A stretch of DNA of 49,208 bases from Pseudomonadales bacterium (GCA_022361455.1 JAKSAW010000484.1:1-49208); one strand, 5' to 3'. Positions 33,907-42,995 are shown, counted from the stretch's first letter. Program-made: numbers and translations. The notes: a model not told the origin generated them from the sequence alone.

Positions 33907-35088
33907 ATGGCTGGACCCTTAACTTCGTTAAAAATACTAGATTTCTCCACCTTATTACCGGGACCCTTTGGCTCTATGGTGCTTGCTGACTGGGGTGCGG
34001 AAGTTGTTCGCATTGAATCCCCTACACGGCCCGATATGGTAAGGATGTTGCCGCCTCAAGATGATGGAGTATCGGCAGCTCATGGGTTCTTGAATCGCTC
34101 TAAAAAATCCTTAGCGCTAGATCTAAAGAAACCTGCAGGTGTGGAAGTGGTAAAGCATTTGGTAGCTGACTACGATATTGTTATCGAGCAATTTCGACCC
34201 GGCGTAATGGATCGCTTGGGCGTGGGGTATGAGGCACTAAAGGCAGTTAATCCAGGGGTTATCTATTGTTCTATCACTGGTTACGGGCAGACCGGTCCTT
34301 ACAAAAATCGTGCGGGACATGACATGAACTATTTGTCCATTGCCGGTATTACTGGATATAACGGTCGCAAATCTACAGGTCCTGCGCCAATTAATGTGCA
34401 AGTAGCTGACGTGGCTGGCGGCTCTTACCATGCCGTTATGGCAATTCTGGCGGCGGTGGTACATCGTCAACAAACGGGAGAGGGGCAGTATCTAGATATC
34501 AGCATGACTGACGCAGCCTTTTCTATGCATGCGCTTACAGCGCCGCCTGCTTTAGTGGGGGATATGCAACCTGAACTAGAAGCGACTCAGCTGAATGGTG
34601 GTACTTTCTACGATTGCTATGAAACTAAAGACGGCCGTTACTTTTCCGTGGGTGGGTTAGAGCCACAGTTTTTTGCGCAATTTGTTGGCGCCATGGGGCA
34701 CCCAGAATGGTCGGGTAAAGGTTTAGCTTTAAATGCAGAGATACAGGCAGGACTTAAGCAAGATATAGCTGAAGTCATGAAGACCAAGACGTTTGCCGAG
34801 TGGCAGGAAGTGTTTGCTAATTTAGATTCTTGTACTGAACCGGTGTTAACGTTTAAAGAGGCTTGCGAACATCCTCAAATTCAAGCTAGAGAGTTGTTAG
34901 TAGACGTACCCAGTGGTGAAGGTAAGACTCAAAAACAATTGGCGTCACCGGTGAAATTCTCAACTACCCATCCCGAGTATCACCATACCGGTTCTGCTCT
35001 GGGGGCTCATACCGATAGCATTTTAACAGGTGCAGGGATGAGCGAAGAGCAAGTGGCAGAATTGAGAAAGGTGGGTGCGATACTGTAG
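33907..35088 (+). CDS. CaiB/BaiF CoA-transferase family protein, probable alpha-methylacyl-CoA racemase
   Basis: This is a family III CoA-transferase-fold enzyme, 393 residues. The catalytic pair of alpha-methylacyl-CoA racemases is present with exact spacing: His138 in RAGHDMNYL and Asp168 in QVADVAGGS, 30 residues apart as in the mycobacterial enzyme (His126/Asp156). FYDCYETKDGRY...GGLEPQF also fits racemases. The reaction would be epimerisation of 2-methylacyl-CoA, needed to degrade branched lipids and sterol side chains. AAGGT precedes the ATG. It is divergent from the AraC regulator and ends at a strong terminator. A true CoA transferase is the alternative. Confidence 0.88.
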   Translation: MAGPLTSLKILDFSTLLPGPFGSMVLADWGAEVVRIESPTRPDMVRMLPPQDDGVSAAHGFLNRSKKSLALDLKKPAGVEVVKHLVADYDIVIEQFRPGVMDRLGVGYEALKAVNPGVIYCSITGYGQTGPYKNRAGHDMNYLSIAGITGYNGRKSTGPAPINVQVADVAGGSYHAVMAILAAVVHRQQTGEGQYLDISMTDAAFSMHALTAPPALVGDMQPELEATQLNGGTFYDCYETKDGRYFSVGGLEPQFFAQFVGAMGHPEWSGKGLALNAEIQAGLKQDIAEVMKTKTFAEWQEVFANLDSCTEPVLTFKEACEHPQIQARELLVDVPSGEGKTQKQLASPVKFSTTHPEYHHTGSALGAHTDSILTGAGMSEEQVAELRKVGAIL

Positions 35089-35105
35089 GCCTTTCGCACA
35101 AGCAT

Positions 35106-35135
35106 AAAAAAGGCGGCTATTTAGCCGCCTTTTTT
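35106..35135. terminator. Bidirectional Rho-independent terminator
   Basis: A perfect stem GGCGGCT / AGCCGCC with a 4-base loop (ATTT) is flanked by six A on one side and six T on the other. It therefore works for both the racemase (plus) and the ygiM-like operon (minus), which converge here. Confidence 0.95.
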
Positions 35136-35149
35136 ATTCAACGTTTAAT

Positions 35150-35845
35150 CTACCATTCGCTACGACGTTTTCTACCGGACATTTTTGGAATCATGACAGC
35201 CATTAATGCACCTAAAATAACCGCAATAATGCCCCACTTGATACCTTCTTTAAGGTTGTCTTCTCCTAAAATGGCGTTCTCCGCCTTAAGATTTTCTAGT
35301 TCAACTTTTAATAGCTCTGTGCGCTCCTGTAGCTCACGATAAGAACGTTCTGTATTGAGTGCGTTCTTTGCCGTACGACGGATGTCATCCAGTTCTTTTT
35401 GCAGAGTGCTGTTGCTGGAATCTAATTGTGAGCGCAACGACTTTAATGTGTTTAGCTCACTTTCTGTTTCGTTAAGTTTTTGCTTTAGAGCTTGGTTTTC
35501 TGCAGAGGTTTTTGCGAGTTTTTCATTGGCACTTTTGAGTAGGTCTGCTGCGACACGCTGATCGGTTAGGTATTGGGATTGGATCCAACCTTCTTGTGAT
35601 CGGTAGCGCACTTTTGTCCACTTGCCGTCGTTCGATTCACTTAGTACTTCCATGGCGGTACCGCTTTTCAGGAAGTTAATGATTTTGTAGCCATTGGTGG
35701 GGCCGGCTCTAAGATCAACGCGTAATATGTCGTGGATATAAACGGTTTTAGCCATCGCTGATCCAGAAAATAGGCAGAATATAGCGATTACAAGAGCACG
35801 TTTTCCTTGTTGGTTGCAATGCAACATATTTCTCAACATGAACAT
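35150..35845 (-). CDS. ygiM: TIGR04211-type SH3 domain membrane protein (YgiM-like)
   Basis: This is an exported 231-residue protein. A signal peptide (ALVIAIFCLFSGSAMA) is followed by a bacterial SH3 domain (about 35-95, with LRVDLRAGPTNGYKIINFLKS and EGWIQSQYL). A long coiled coil comes next (about 100-200), then a C-terminal membrane helix (GIIAVILGALMAVMIP) and a basic tail. This is exactly the layout of E. coli YgiM and the TIGR04211 family, believed to act in the envelope; the role is not settled. I chose the ATG at 35845, with AGGA upstream. The frame opens with a TTG eleven codons earlier, abutting yciI. It is last in a minus-strand run after yciB and yciI. Confidence 0.88.
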   Translation of the reverse strand: MFMLRNMLHCNQQGKRALVIAIFCLFSGSAMAKTVYIHDILRVDLRAGPTNGYKIINFLKSGTAMEVLSESNDGKWTKVRYRSQEGWIQSQYLTDQRVAADLLKSANEKLAKTSAENQALKQKLNETESELNTLKSLRSQLDSSNSTLQKELDDIRRTAKNALNTERSYRELQERTELLKVELENLKAENAILGEDNLKEGIKWGIIAVILGALMAVMIPKMSGRKRRSEW

Positions 35846-35878
35846 GTTTAAAGAGATCCTAATGGTGGTCTTTAGCAA

Positions 35879-36178
35879 TTAAGGTAATACTTTTTTATAA
35901 GGTTTGACGACAACTTTTTCATAAACACCCGCTTCGATATACGGATCGGCATCAGCCCATGTTTGGGCGGCCTCTAAGGAGTCAAACTCGGCAATTACTA
36001 AGCTGCCAGTGAAGCCTGCGTCCCCAGGTGTTTCGGAATCTATTGCTGGAAATGGGCCTGCTACTAACAAGCGGCCTTCGTTCTTAAGTATTTCAAGGCG
36101 CTCAAGATGTGCGGGGCGAGCAGTCTGTCGCTTTGATAAACTATTCTCCACATCTTCGCTTACGATGGCATACCACAT
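35879..36178 (-). CDS. yciI: YciI family protein
   Basis: This 99-residue protein matches Yci[15 protein letters not shown] at the start, [22 protein letters not shown] in the middle (conserved His-Leu and GP) and [21 protein letters not shown] at the end, with the conserved ADPY. The fold is a ferredoxin-like dimer; the reaction is unknown, though an Asp-His pair suggests an enzyme. It starts two bases after yciB ends, a conserved pairing across gammaproteobacteria. Confidence 0.94.
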   Translation of the reverse strand: MWYAIVSEDVENSLSKRQTARPAHLERLEILKNEGRLLVAGPFPAIDSETPGDAGFTGSLVIAEFDSLEAAQTWADADPYIEAGVYEKVVVKPYKKVLP

Positions 36179-36180
36179 AA

Positions 36181-36777
36181 TTAGTCTTCCGCTCCTGGTT
36201 TGTTGACGGTCTTTTCTTCATTGGTTTCTTTCATGTATCGAGATAGGTGGATAAATTGCAGTACAAAGAACACTAGATTTAGCGAGCTTAAACCGACCAA
36301 TCTGAACGTGACCCAGGTTTCCTCATCATAATTAAACGCTACATAGATATTCAGAAGCCCAACCATGATAAAGAACATGACCCAGCATAGATTTAACCAT
36401 GGCCATTGATTTTGCGGCACGTTAATTTCTATATGAGGTGCCTGTTTCATGAGGCCTTTGATCAGCTTTTCTAGCACGGTTTCTTTGCTGATTAACTGAC
36501 CGCCAAGAAAGATTGATGCAAAGATCCAGTTCACAACGGAAGGCTTCCATTTAATGTAAACGGGATCGTTGAGGAAAATTGTAAAGCCACCAAACACTAG
36601 TAAGACTAAAAAAGTATAAAAGTGTAATTTCTCTACGGTGCGACGTCGTGCATAATCCAGCGCTAGTTGCAGAGCTGAGGCGCCAATTAACACCCCTGTG
36701 GCTAAAATCATATCCTTGGTTAAGAAATAGGTCCCTGCAAACACTACCACAGGAAAAAAATCAAAGAGTTGCTTCAT
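36181..36777 (-). CDS. yciB: Inner-membrane septation protein YciB (IspZ)
   Basis: This is a 198-residue protein with five or six membrane helices, of the YciB/intracellular septation protein A family. Typical segments are [18 protein letters not shown] at the start, [23 protein letters not shown] and [19 protein letters not shown]. The protein affects envelope synthesis and division in enterics. The ATG at 36777 is preferred because AGGAA lies just upstream and it matches the family start; an ATG seven codons earlier lacks that. It is the first gene of the yciB-yciI-ygiM run and divergent from the PHP nuclease. Confidence 0.95.
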   Translation of the reverse strand: MKQLFDFFPVVVFAGTYFLTKDMILATGVLIGASALQLALDYARRRTVEKLHFYTFLVLLVFGGFTIFLNDPVYIKWKPSVVNWIFASIFLGGQLISKETVLEKLIKGLMKQAPHIEINVPQNQWPWLNLCWVMFFIMVGLLNIYVAFNYDEETWVTFRLVGLSSLNLVFFVLQFIHLSRYMKETNEEKTVNKPGAED

Positions 36778-36860
36778 TGCGTTCCTGGCGCCATTCATAC
36801 ATTTTGGTGCCCAATGATAGAATATTTGCCGTAATTAAGCACGAATCAACGCACAAACTT

Positions 36861-37697
36861 ATGATGATAAATGAATACGATTTACACGCTCACACCACTT
36901 GCTCAGATGGCACTTTAACGCCTGAAGAGTTGGTCTCTTTGGCTCATGAGGTGGGGGTTTCCCATCTTGCGATCACCGACCACGATTCAGTGGAGGGTAT
37001 TGTCTTGGCTAAAAAGTGTGCAAAAGTGGTAGGGTTAGGGCTTATTTCTGGCGTGGAGATTTCCAGTCGTTGGTCCAATATGGATATTCATATCGTTGGT
37101 TTGCAAGTCAATGAGGCTGACGAGCAACTCTTACAGCGCTTGCAAAGCCAGCATCAACAGCGATTTCAGCGAGCCGAAAAGATTTGCCGAAAATTACAGC
37201 AAAAGGCGGGTTGCGAAGATTTATATCCAACGTTGCTAGAACGCACTGCTGGTAAGCCTCCTGGACGCCCCGATATTGCCAAACTATTGATCGAAATTGG
37301 CAAGTGCAAAACCATGAATGAGGCGTTTCGTAAGTACTTAGCAATGGGTAAGCAAGCCTATATCAGTACTGAATGGCCAGAGATCGAAGAATCTATCCAA
37401 TGGATCCATGATGCAGGGGGCATGGCTGTATTGGCACACCCTTCAAGATACAAATTGACACGCACTAAACTTTCACGTCTTATAGCCTGCTTTAAAGCGG
37501 CGGGTGGGCAGGCCATCGAGGTCTCTACCACCGGGCAGGATCCTACTAAGACAGCGCAACTGGCAAAGTTTGCTGAGGAATATGGATTGTTGGCATCAAC
37601 GGGGAGTGATTTTCATAGCCCCGCCATGCCATGGGTTCAGCTCGGTAAGGCACCGCCACTGCCCAAGCTTTGCACACCGGTTTGGACGGCCTTTTAA
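36861..37697 (+). CDS. rnm: PHP domain nuclease (RNase AM / YciV-like)
   Basis: This is a PHP-type metal phosphoesterase of 278 residues. The metal-binding motifs are DLHAHTTCSDG (start), ITDHDSVEG, SGVEISSRW, LAHPSRY and GSDFHSP near the end. E. coli YciV (RNase AM) is a 5'-3' exonuclease that trims 5' ends of rRNA and degrades short oligonucleotides, and also releases phosphate from 3',5'-bisphosphates. Two adjacent ATG codons open the frame; I see no good ribosome site before either. Genes yciO and trpS follow in the same direction, the order seen in many relatives. Confidence 0.93.
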   Translation: MMINEYDLHAHTTCSDGTLTPEELVSLAHEVGVSHLAITDHDSVEGIVLAKKCAKVVGLGLISGVEISSRWSNMDIHIVGLQVNEADEQLLQRLQSQHQQRFQRAEKICRKLQQKAGCEDLYPTLLERTAGKPPGRPDIAKLLIEIGKCKTMNEAFRKYLAMGKQAYISTEWPEIEESIQWIHDAGGMAVLAHPSRYKLTRTKLSRLIACFKAAGGQAIEVSTTGQDPTKTAQLAKFAEEYGLLASTGSDFHSPAMPWVQLGKAPPLPKLCTPVWTAF

Positions 37698-37742
37698 AGG
37701 TTTCTCAGTAGTTTTTTAGATATAGCTTAAATAGGCACAGTA

Positions 37743-38366
37743 GTGACGCAGATATTTAGAGTTCACCCAGAAAATCCACAGAAACGTCTGATTCGCCAGG
37801 CAGTGGAGATGCTCCGTAAAGGGGCTGTGGTGGTGTATCCCACCGACGCTTCTTACGCTATCGGTTGCGCCCTGGGCCACAAAAATGCCTTGGAAAAAAT
37901 CATCCAGATTCGTCAACTTGGCGAGAAGCATCATTTCACCATTATGTGCCGAGATTTATCTGAGTTGGCCGTATATGCCAAGGTCGATAACGTCGCTTTC
38001 CGCTTGCTGAAACATAACACGCCAGGGCCCTATACCTTTATTCTAAGGGCTACGTCCGAAACTCCGCGACGTTTGATGCACCCTAAGCGAAAATCCATTG
38101 GTTTGCGGGTTCCGCAGAATCCCATCGCTTTAGAGTTGTTAGAAGAACTCAATGAGCCGCTCATGACATCGACACTGCAACTACCGGGTGACGAGTATCC
38201 CATCATTGATCCAGAAGAGATTAACGACCGCATTGGTAAGCAAGTTGACTTAATACTTGATGGCGGCTGGGGTGAGATGGAATACACCACTGTTGTGGAC
38301 ATGTCTGATGAGGCCTTCGAGGTGATTCGCGTCGGTAAAGGTGACCCATCTCCCTTTGAACCTTAA
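37743..38366 (+). CDS. yciO: YciO family protein (Sua5/YrdC-like)
   Basis: This 207-residue protein is of the L-threonylcarbamoyladenylate-synthase fold. GAVVVYPTDASYAIGC is the nucleotide/threonine pocket motif, KKHHFTIM-like GEKHHFTIMCRDLSEL follows, and TPGPYTFILRAT plus SIGLRVPQNP are also typical. YciO has weak or no TC-AMP synthase activity compared with TsaC, so the cellular role is uncertain. The start is a GTG at 37743 with AGG eight bases upstream. It lies 45 bases after the PHP nuclease. Confidence 0.93.
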   Translation: MTQIFRVHPENPQKRLIRQAVEMLRKGAVVVYPTDASYAIGCALGHKNALEKIIQIRQLGEKHHFTIMCRDLSELAVYAKVDNVAFRLLKHNTPGPYTFILRATSETPRRLMHPKRKSIGLRVPQNPIALELLEELNEPLMTSTLQLPGDEYPIIDPEEINDRIGKQVDLILDGGWGEMEYTTVVDMSDEAFEVIRVGKGDPSPFEP

Positions 38367-38415
38367 CTCATTTGGTAAGTGATAATTTAGATTAACCCTC
38401 TTCAATATATGCCGC

Positions 38416-38421
38416 TATAAT
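38416..38421 (+). promoter_or_regulatory. Possible -10 box for trpS
   Basis: A consensus TATAAT lies about 100 bases upstream of the trpS start, in the gap after yciO. No good -35 is found 16-18 bases before it, so the assignment is tentative. Confidence 0.3.
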
Positions 38422-38518
38422 GGCTCACTTATTGATTGAATCCGGCTGTTAATCGGGCGATCAAATTTAGTCCTTGGGGATAAACAGCCACACAACAAGA
38501 TCACAATGGGAGTTAATC

Positions 38519-39739
38519 TTGAGTTCAAGTTCAGCGGTATCCGAGCAGCGCGTGCTGTCTGGGATGCGACCCACGGGGAGTCTGCATTTAGGTCACTATC
38601 ACGGTGTGTTGCAGAATTGGGTGAAACTTCAGCACGAATATGAGTGCTTCTTTTTCGTCGCCGATTGGCATGCTTTAACAACCCACTACGAAGATCCTCG
38701 AGTCATTGAACAGTCTGTTTGGGATATGGTGATCGATTGGTTAGCTGCAGGTATTAACCCTGGCTCAGTGACCTTGTTTGCCCAGTCTCAAGTGCCCGAG
38801 CACGCGGAACTCCATTTATTGCTTTCCATGATGACACCCCTTGGTTGGTTAGAGCGGGTGCCCACGTATAAAGATCAGCAAGAACAGCTCAAAGAAAAAG
38901 ACCTGGCGACCTATGGTTTCTTGGGATATCCATTGTTGCAGAGTGCAGATATTTTGATCTATCGAGCAGGTCATGTACCGGTGGGTGCTGATCAGATTGC
39001 GCACGTGGAAATGACCCGAGAAATTGCTCGTCGCTTTAATCACCTCTATGGGCGTGAGCCTGGTTTCGAGGAATTTGTTGAGCAAGCGATTGCTAAAATG
39101 GGCAAGAAGAACGCCAAGCTCTATCGCAAGCTGTTAAAGAGTTACCAAGAGAAAGGCGATGACGAAGCACTGCAGACTGCGCATGCGTTAGTGCGTGATC
39201 AGCAGAATATTACGCTGCGGGACAAAGAGCGCCTTCATGGTTTCATTGAAGGCAGTGGCAAAGTCATTTTGCCTGAGCCACAAGCCTTACTGACACCAGC
39301 CTCTAAAATGCCCGGGCTGGATGGGCGTAAGATGTCCAAGTCTTATCACAACACCATTTCAATGCGCGAAGCGCCAGAAAGTGTGGATGAAAAAATTCGA
39401 ACCATGCCAACAGACCCTGCGCGCGTGCGTCGCACGGATCCAGGTGATCCTGAAAAATGTCCCGTATGGCAATGGCATGAAGTTTATAGCGATGAGAAAA
39501 CTTTAGGTTGGGTTAAAGAAGGATGTACCACTGCGGGCATCGGCTGTTTGGATTGCAAAAAGCCTTTGATCGAATCTGTACAAACTGAATTGGAGCCCAT
39601 GACTCAGCGCGCTGCAGAATATATTAACAATCCAGATTTGGTGAAAAGTATCGTTGCCGAAGGTAACGAGAAAGCTCGAGAAGCTGCCAAACAAACCCTA
39701 GAAGAAGTTCGCGAAGCCATGGGCTTGGCGTATCGTTAG
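38519..39739 (+). CDS. trpS: Tryptophan--tRNA ligase
   Basis: This is a class I aminoacyl-tRNA synthetase, 406 residues, of the longer TrpRS type. GMRPTGSLHLGHYHG carries the HIGH motif (HLGH, 23-26). GADQIAHVEMTREIARRFN binds Trp/ATP, and KMSKS is at 271-275. A C-terminal set of cysteines, 314, 336, 343 and 346 (C-x21-C-x6-C-x2-C), resembles the [4Fe-4S] motif of Thermotoga TrpRS. The best start is the TTG at 38519, with GGGAG seven bases upstream; the only nearby ATG is out of frame. It is followed 11 bases later by scpA. Confidence 0.96.
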   Translation: MSSSSAVSEQRVLSGMRPTGSLHLGHYHGVLQNWVKLQHEYECFFFVADWHALTTHYEDPRVIEQSVWDMVIDWLAAGINPGSVTLFAQSQVPEHAELHLLLSMMTPLGWLERVPTYKDQQEQLKEKDLATYGFLGYPLLQSADILIYRAGHVPVGADQIAHVEMTREIARRFNHLYGREPGFEEFVEQAIAKMGKKNAKLYRKLLKSYQEKGDDEALQTAHALVRDQQNITLRDKERLHGFIEGSGKVILPEPQALLTPASKMPGLDGRKMSKSYHNTISMREAPESVDEKIRTMPTDPARVRRTDPGDPEKCPVWQWHEVYSDEKTLGWVKEGCTTAGIGCLDCKKPLIESVQTELEPMTQRAAEYINNPDLVKSIVAEGNEKAREAAKQTLEEVREAMGLAYR

Positions 39740-39750
39740 GTTAACTATTC

Positions 39751-40674
39751 ATGTCAGAAACAACATTAGAACAACAAACATCTGACGAGCCGGAGGCCGC
39801 GGGTTCTGAAACTAATGTGGCGCCTGAAACTAGCGGGCCGCAACAAGAAGAAATGCCCTTTGCAATTGTGCAGGGTGAAGCCCTCACCGAATTGCCAAAA
39901 GATCTCTATATCCCACCCGATGCGTTGGAAGTTATTTTAGAGGCCTTCGAAGGCCCTCTCGATCTATTGCTTTATCTTATCAAGCGACAAAACCTCGATA
40001 TTCTCAATATTCCTGTTGCTCAAATAACAGCGCAATATATGAAATACGTTGAGATTATGAAGTCACTTAATCTGGAGTTAGCTGCAGAATATTTGGTCAT
40101 GGCGGCGTTGCTGGGTGAAATTAAATCTCGTAGCTTGTTGCCGCGACAAGAAGATCTTGAAGATGATGACTTAGATCCTCGTGCAGAGTTAATTCGTCGC
40201 CTGCAAGAATATGAGCGCTACAAAAAAGCCGCGGAAGATATTGATGAGTTGCCACGAGTTGGGCGTGAGATTCATGTGAGCCAGGCTCAGCCACCCGATT
40301 TCAAGCGTGAAAAAGCACATCCAGAAATAGATTTGAAAGAAGTACTATTGGCTTTCAAGGAAGTGTTGCACCGTGCGGATATGTTTGAAAGCCATCAAGT
40401 GCAATTGGAAAAGCTCTCAACTCGAGAGCGTATGGCTCAGGTGTTAGATGATCTGCGCGGTGAGCGCTTCGTTCCCTTCGTCACCTTATTTCAGATTGAA
40501 GAGGGTCGCTTAGGTGTCGTGGTGACCTTTCTAGCCATTTTGGAATTGGTAAAAGAATCATTAATTGAAATTGTGCAAAGTGAAAGCTTCGGCCCTATTC
40601 ATGTGAAAGCGAGAGCGGGTGAAGCAGAAGAGCATTTTGAATTAGAAAACGATAGTGGGGAGCTGTTGGTTTAA
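39751..40674 (+). CDS. scpA: Segregation and condensation protein A
   Basis: This is the kleisin subunit of the bacterial SMC complex, 307 residues. The N-terminal SMC-binding region is canonical: EAFEGPLDLLLYLIKRQNLDILNIPVAQITAQYM (about 65-100, quoted in parts: FEGPLDLLLYLIK, LDILNIPVAQI). The C-terminal winged helix ends near ESFGPIHVKARAGEAEEHF. About 50 residues of acidic, Thr/Glu-rich sequence precede the domain. It overlaps scpB by one base (TAATG), so the products are made together; they fold and segregate the chromosome with Smc, encoded elsewhere. Confidence 0.96.
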   Translation: MSETTLEQQTSDEPEAAGSETNVAPETSGPQQEEMPFAIVQGEALTELPKDLYIPPDALEVILEAFEGPLDLLLYLIKRQNLDILNIPVAQITAQYMKYVEIMKSLNLELAAEYLVMAALLGEIKSRSLLPRQEDLEDDDLDPRAELIRRLQEYERYKKAAEDIDELPRVGREIHVSQAQPPDFKREKAHPEIDLKEVLLAFKEVLHRADMFESHQVQLEKLSTRERMAQVLDDLRGERFVPFVTLFQIEEGRLGVVVTFLAILELVKESLIEIVQSESFGPIHVKARAGEAEEHFELENDSGELLV

Positions 40675-41750
40675 TGTCCTCGGAAGAAAACACGCAAGTG
40701 CAAGAAAAACAAGAAAAGCAACAAACAGAAAACGCGGAAGCGAATAACGCTGGGGAGTCTGCGTCAGAGCCCACTGCTGAGTTAAATGAATCAACTGAGA
40801 CGTCAGAGGATGTTGTCACAGAACAGGTTGCTTTAGCGGATGAAACTGAAGAGACGGAAGGTGAAGACACCACAGATTCAGCCGTTGAATCTGATGATGC
40901 CGTCGAAACAGAAATCGTTGCTGTATCCGCATTGGAATCTGAAGCTGATGGCAGCGAAGAATCTGCGACTGAAGCGACAAAAACAGGTGCGGATATCGAA
41001 GTTGACTTCGATAAGTTAAAGCAAATTGTTGAGGGCGCTATCTTTGCAGCTGCTAAACCGATGACCATCGATGGTTTGGGCAATCTGTTTTTAGAGGATG
41101 TAAAACCCACTAACGAAGAATTTAAAGCGGTGCTCGATAGTCTCATGGAAGATTATGCCAATCGCGGTGTGCAACTCAAGCTGGTTTCTACAGGTTATCG
41201 TTTCCAAGCCACTGAAGATGTTGCTCCTTGGGTGAGTCGTCTATGGGAAGAAAAGCCGGCCAGATATTCCCGAGCTTTGCTGGAAACCTTAGCGCTAATT
41301 GCTTATCGCCAACCGATTACCCGTGGTGAAATTGAAGAAATTCGCGGTGTAAGTACCAGTTCTCATATCATGAAAACGCTTCAAGAGCGTGAGTGGATTC
41401 GCGTCGTTGGTCATCGAGATGTACCGGGTCGTCCAGCGATGTATGCAACCACCAGAAACTTTCTTGATTACTTCAATTTAACCAATATTGATGAGTTACC
41501 TTCATTGGCAGAAATCCGTGATCTGGATGAAATAAACCGCGAGCTAGATCTAGCTGCCGGTGATGTAGCCGCCCCTGAAGCAACTCCTCAGGTAGAAGGT
41601 CAAGCGGAGAGTTCAGAAGGTGAGCCCGACTTAGAAGTCGAGCAGGAGCCGAGTGCTGAACTAGAAACCGATGACCTGACTCAAGAAGTTGGTGAAGAAC
41701 CTTCTCCTGTGGGTACAAATGATCAAGAAACAGAGGCCGAAACCAACTAA
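40674..41750 (+). CDS. scpB: Segregation and condensation protein B, with long acidic ends
   Basis: This is the ScpB subunit of Smc-ScpAB. The twin winged-helix core spans about residues 105-285: DKLKQIVEGAIFAAAKPMT, YRFQATEDVAPWVSRLW, LIAYRQPITRGEIEEIRGV and GHRDVPGRPAMYATT. Core ScpB is about 190 residues; here it is 358. A Glu/Ser/Thr-rich N-terminal extension of about 100 residues and an acidic C-terminal tail of about 70 account for the difference. These tails are probably disordered. Translation is coupled to scpA. Confidence 0.95.
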   Translation: MSSEENTQVQEKQEKQQTENAEANNAGESASEPTAELNESTETSEDVVTEQVALADETEETEGEDTTDSAVESDDAVETEIVAVSALESEADGSEESATEATKTGADIEVDFDKLKQIVEGAIFAAAKPMTIDGLGNLFLEDVKPTNEEFKAVLDSLMEDYANRGVQLKLVSTGYRFQATEDVAPWVSRLWEEKPARYSRALLETLALIAYRQPITRGEIEEIRGVSTSSHIMKTLQEREWIRVVGHRDVPGRPAMYATTRNFLDYFNLTNIDELPSLAEIRDLDEINRELDLAAGDVAAPEATPQVEGQAESSEGEPDLEVEQEPSAELETDDLTQEVGEEPSPVGTNDQETEAETN

Positions 41751-42155
41751 AGCGGTTATACTTGGACGAAAGTGGGCTAATTTCAGCCACATAGCTCCCC
41801 GTGAGGGGATGCCAATTTGCTCCTGTTGGCTCCGTCGACGAAAGCGCGCATTGTTTTAGTTTGTTAAAACTCTGCTCCGCAAGCGCAAATAGTGGTATTC
41901 TTGATCTGGCTGTTATTTAACCATTTTTTCATCTCTTTGAGTTATTCATCGAATTCGTGCATCTGTCCTGTGAAGGGTGGATTTTATGCGCTAAGCAGCT
42001 TTGGAAGGCTGGTGGTCGATGGCCATTTAAGGACGTTAGCAGTCGCGTGATGCGACTTGTAATGATGTCCAGCGTGGATAGCTAGGGTAGCAATAGTTTG
42101 CGTGAAAGCTTATTGAGATTTGCCTTATGGTTTGGGTGAAGGAACCGTCTGTTGT
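41751..42155 (+). other. scpB-rluB gap with several small hairpins, possible structured leader
   Basis: No gene is seen in these 405 bases. Just after scpB come two consecutive hairpins: GTGG(g)CT/AGCCAC (41772-41790), then TCCCC-GTGA-GGGGA (41796-41809), which has a GNRA-type tetraloop. A third, AGTCGC-GTGAT-GCGACT (42041-42057), lies about 100 bases before rluB. None is followed by a T-run. A long rluB leader RNA is possible; no known riboswitch is recognised. Confidence 0.4.
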
Positions 42156-42995
42156 ATGAGTGAAAAAATACAAAAAGTCTTAGCGAGAGTTGGGCTTGGC
42201 TCCCGCAGAGCGATGGAAGACCTTATTTTGGAAGGTCGTGTTAGTGTGAACGGTCATGTTGCCAAGCTTGGCGATCGTATCACCGAAAAAGATCAACTAC
42301 GTGTCGATGGTCGGCCCGTTAAATTCACATCGGCTGAAGAATCTCGCCGTCGTGTTATTCTCTATTACAAACCTGAGGGGGAAGTTTGTACTCGTACAGA
42401 CCCCGAAGGGCGACCTACTGTTTTCGATCGCTTACCCAAGTTGAAGAACGAACGTTGGGTGGCTATCGGACGTTTAGATTTGAATTCCCAAGGCTTGTTG
42501 TTATTCACCACTGATGGTGATTTTGCTAACTGCCTAATGCATCCTTCTGCTGAAGTTGAGCGTGAATACGCGGTTCGAGTTCACGGTGAAGTCACAGAGA
42601 GAATGCTCGAGAGCTTGACTACCGGTATTCAGCTGATGGATGGCCAAGCGAAATTTGATGAGATTATCGATGCTGGTGGTGAAGGTACTAACCATTGGTA
42701 TCATGTTGTGTTGCGAGAAGGTCGCAAGCGCGAAGTGCGGCGTATGTGGGAATCTCAAGGTGTACAAGTTAGCCGATTGATTCGTGTCCGCTATGGTACT
42801 GTGCACTTACCACGAAACTTGAAAGCTGGTCGCTGGGTTGAGCTTGAGAAAGAAACCATTGATGAAATCGCACGAGAAAGCGGGGCTGGATTAAAGAAAC
42901 GCACTGGCCTTTATGGCCGCTCGAAAATGCGTGCCGATCGCAGCAACGAAAAGCAAACTAAGCGTGGTGGTTATTTAAGGCGTCGTCACTATTAA
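42156..42995 (+). CDS. rluB: 23S rRNA pseudouridine(2605) synthase RluB
   Basis: This 279-residue enzyme converts U2605 of 23S rRNA to pseudouridine. An S4 RNA-binding domain (residues 3-60, KIQKVLARVGLGSRRAMED) precedes the RsuA/RluB/E/F catalytic domain. The catalytic Asp is in GRLDLNSQGLLLFTTDGDFAN, and the downstream motifs are EREYAVRVHG and REGRKREVRRMWESQG. A basic C-terminal tail (about 255-279, ending GGYLRRRHY) is shared with Pseudomonas-type RluB. The ATG at 42156 matches the family start; AAGGA lies about 12 bases upstream. It ends before a strong terminator. Confidence 0.94.
   Translation: MSEKIQKVLARVGLGSRRAMEDLILEGRVSVNGHVAKLGDRITEKDQLRVDGRPVKFTSAEESRRRVILYYKPEGEVCTRTDPEGRPTVFDRLPKLKNERWVAIGRLDLNSQGLLLFTTDGDFANCLMHPSAEVEREYAVRVHGEVTERMLESLTTGIQLMDGQAKFDEIIDAGGEGTNHWYHVVLREGRKREVRRMWESQGVQVSRLIRVRYGTVHLPRNLKAGRWVELEKETIDEIARESGAGLKKRTGLYGRSKMRADRSNEKQTKRGGYLRRRHY

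Noticed and set aside
40595..41146. 183-codon minus-strand frame inside scpB
   Set aside because: It is a Ser/Val-rich artefact antisense to the acidic ScpB extension.
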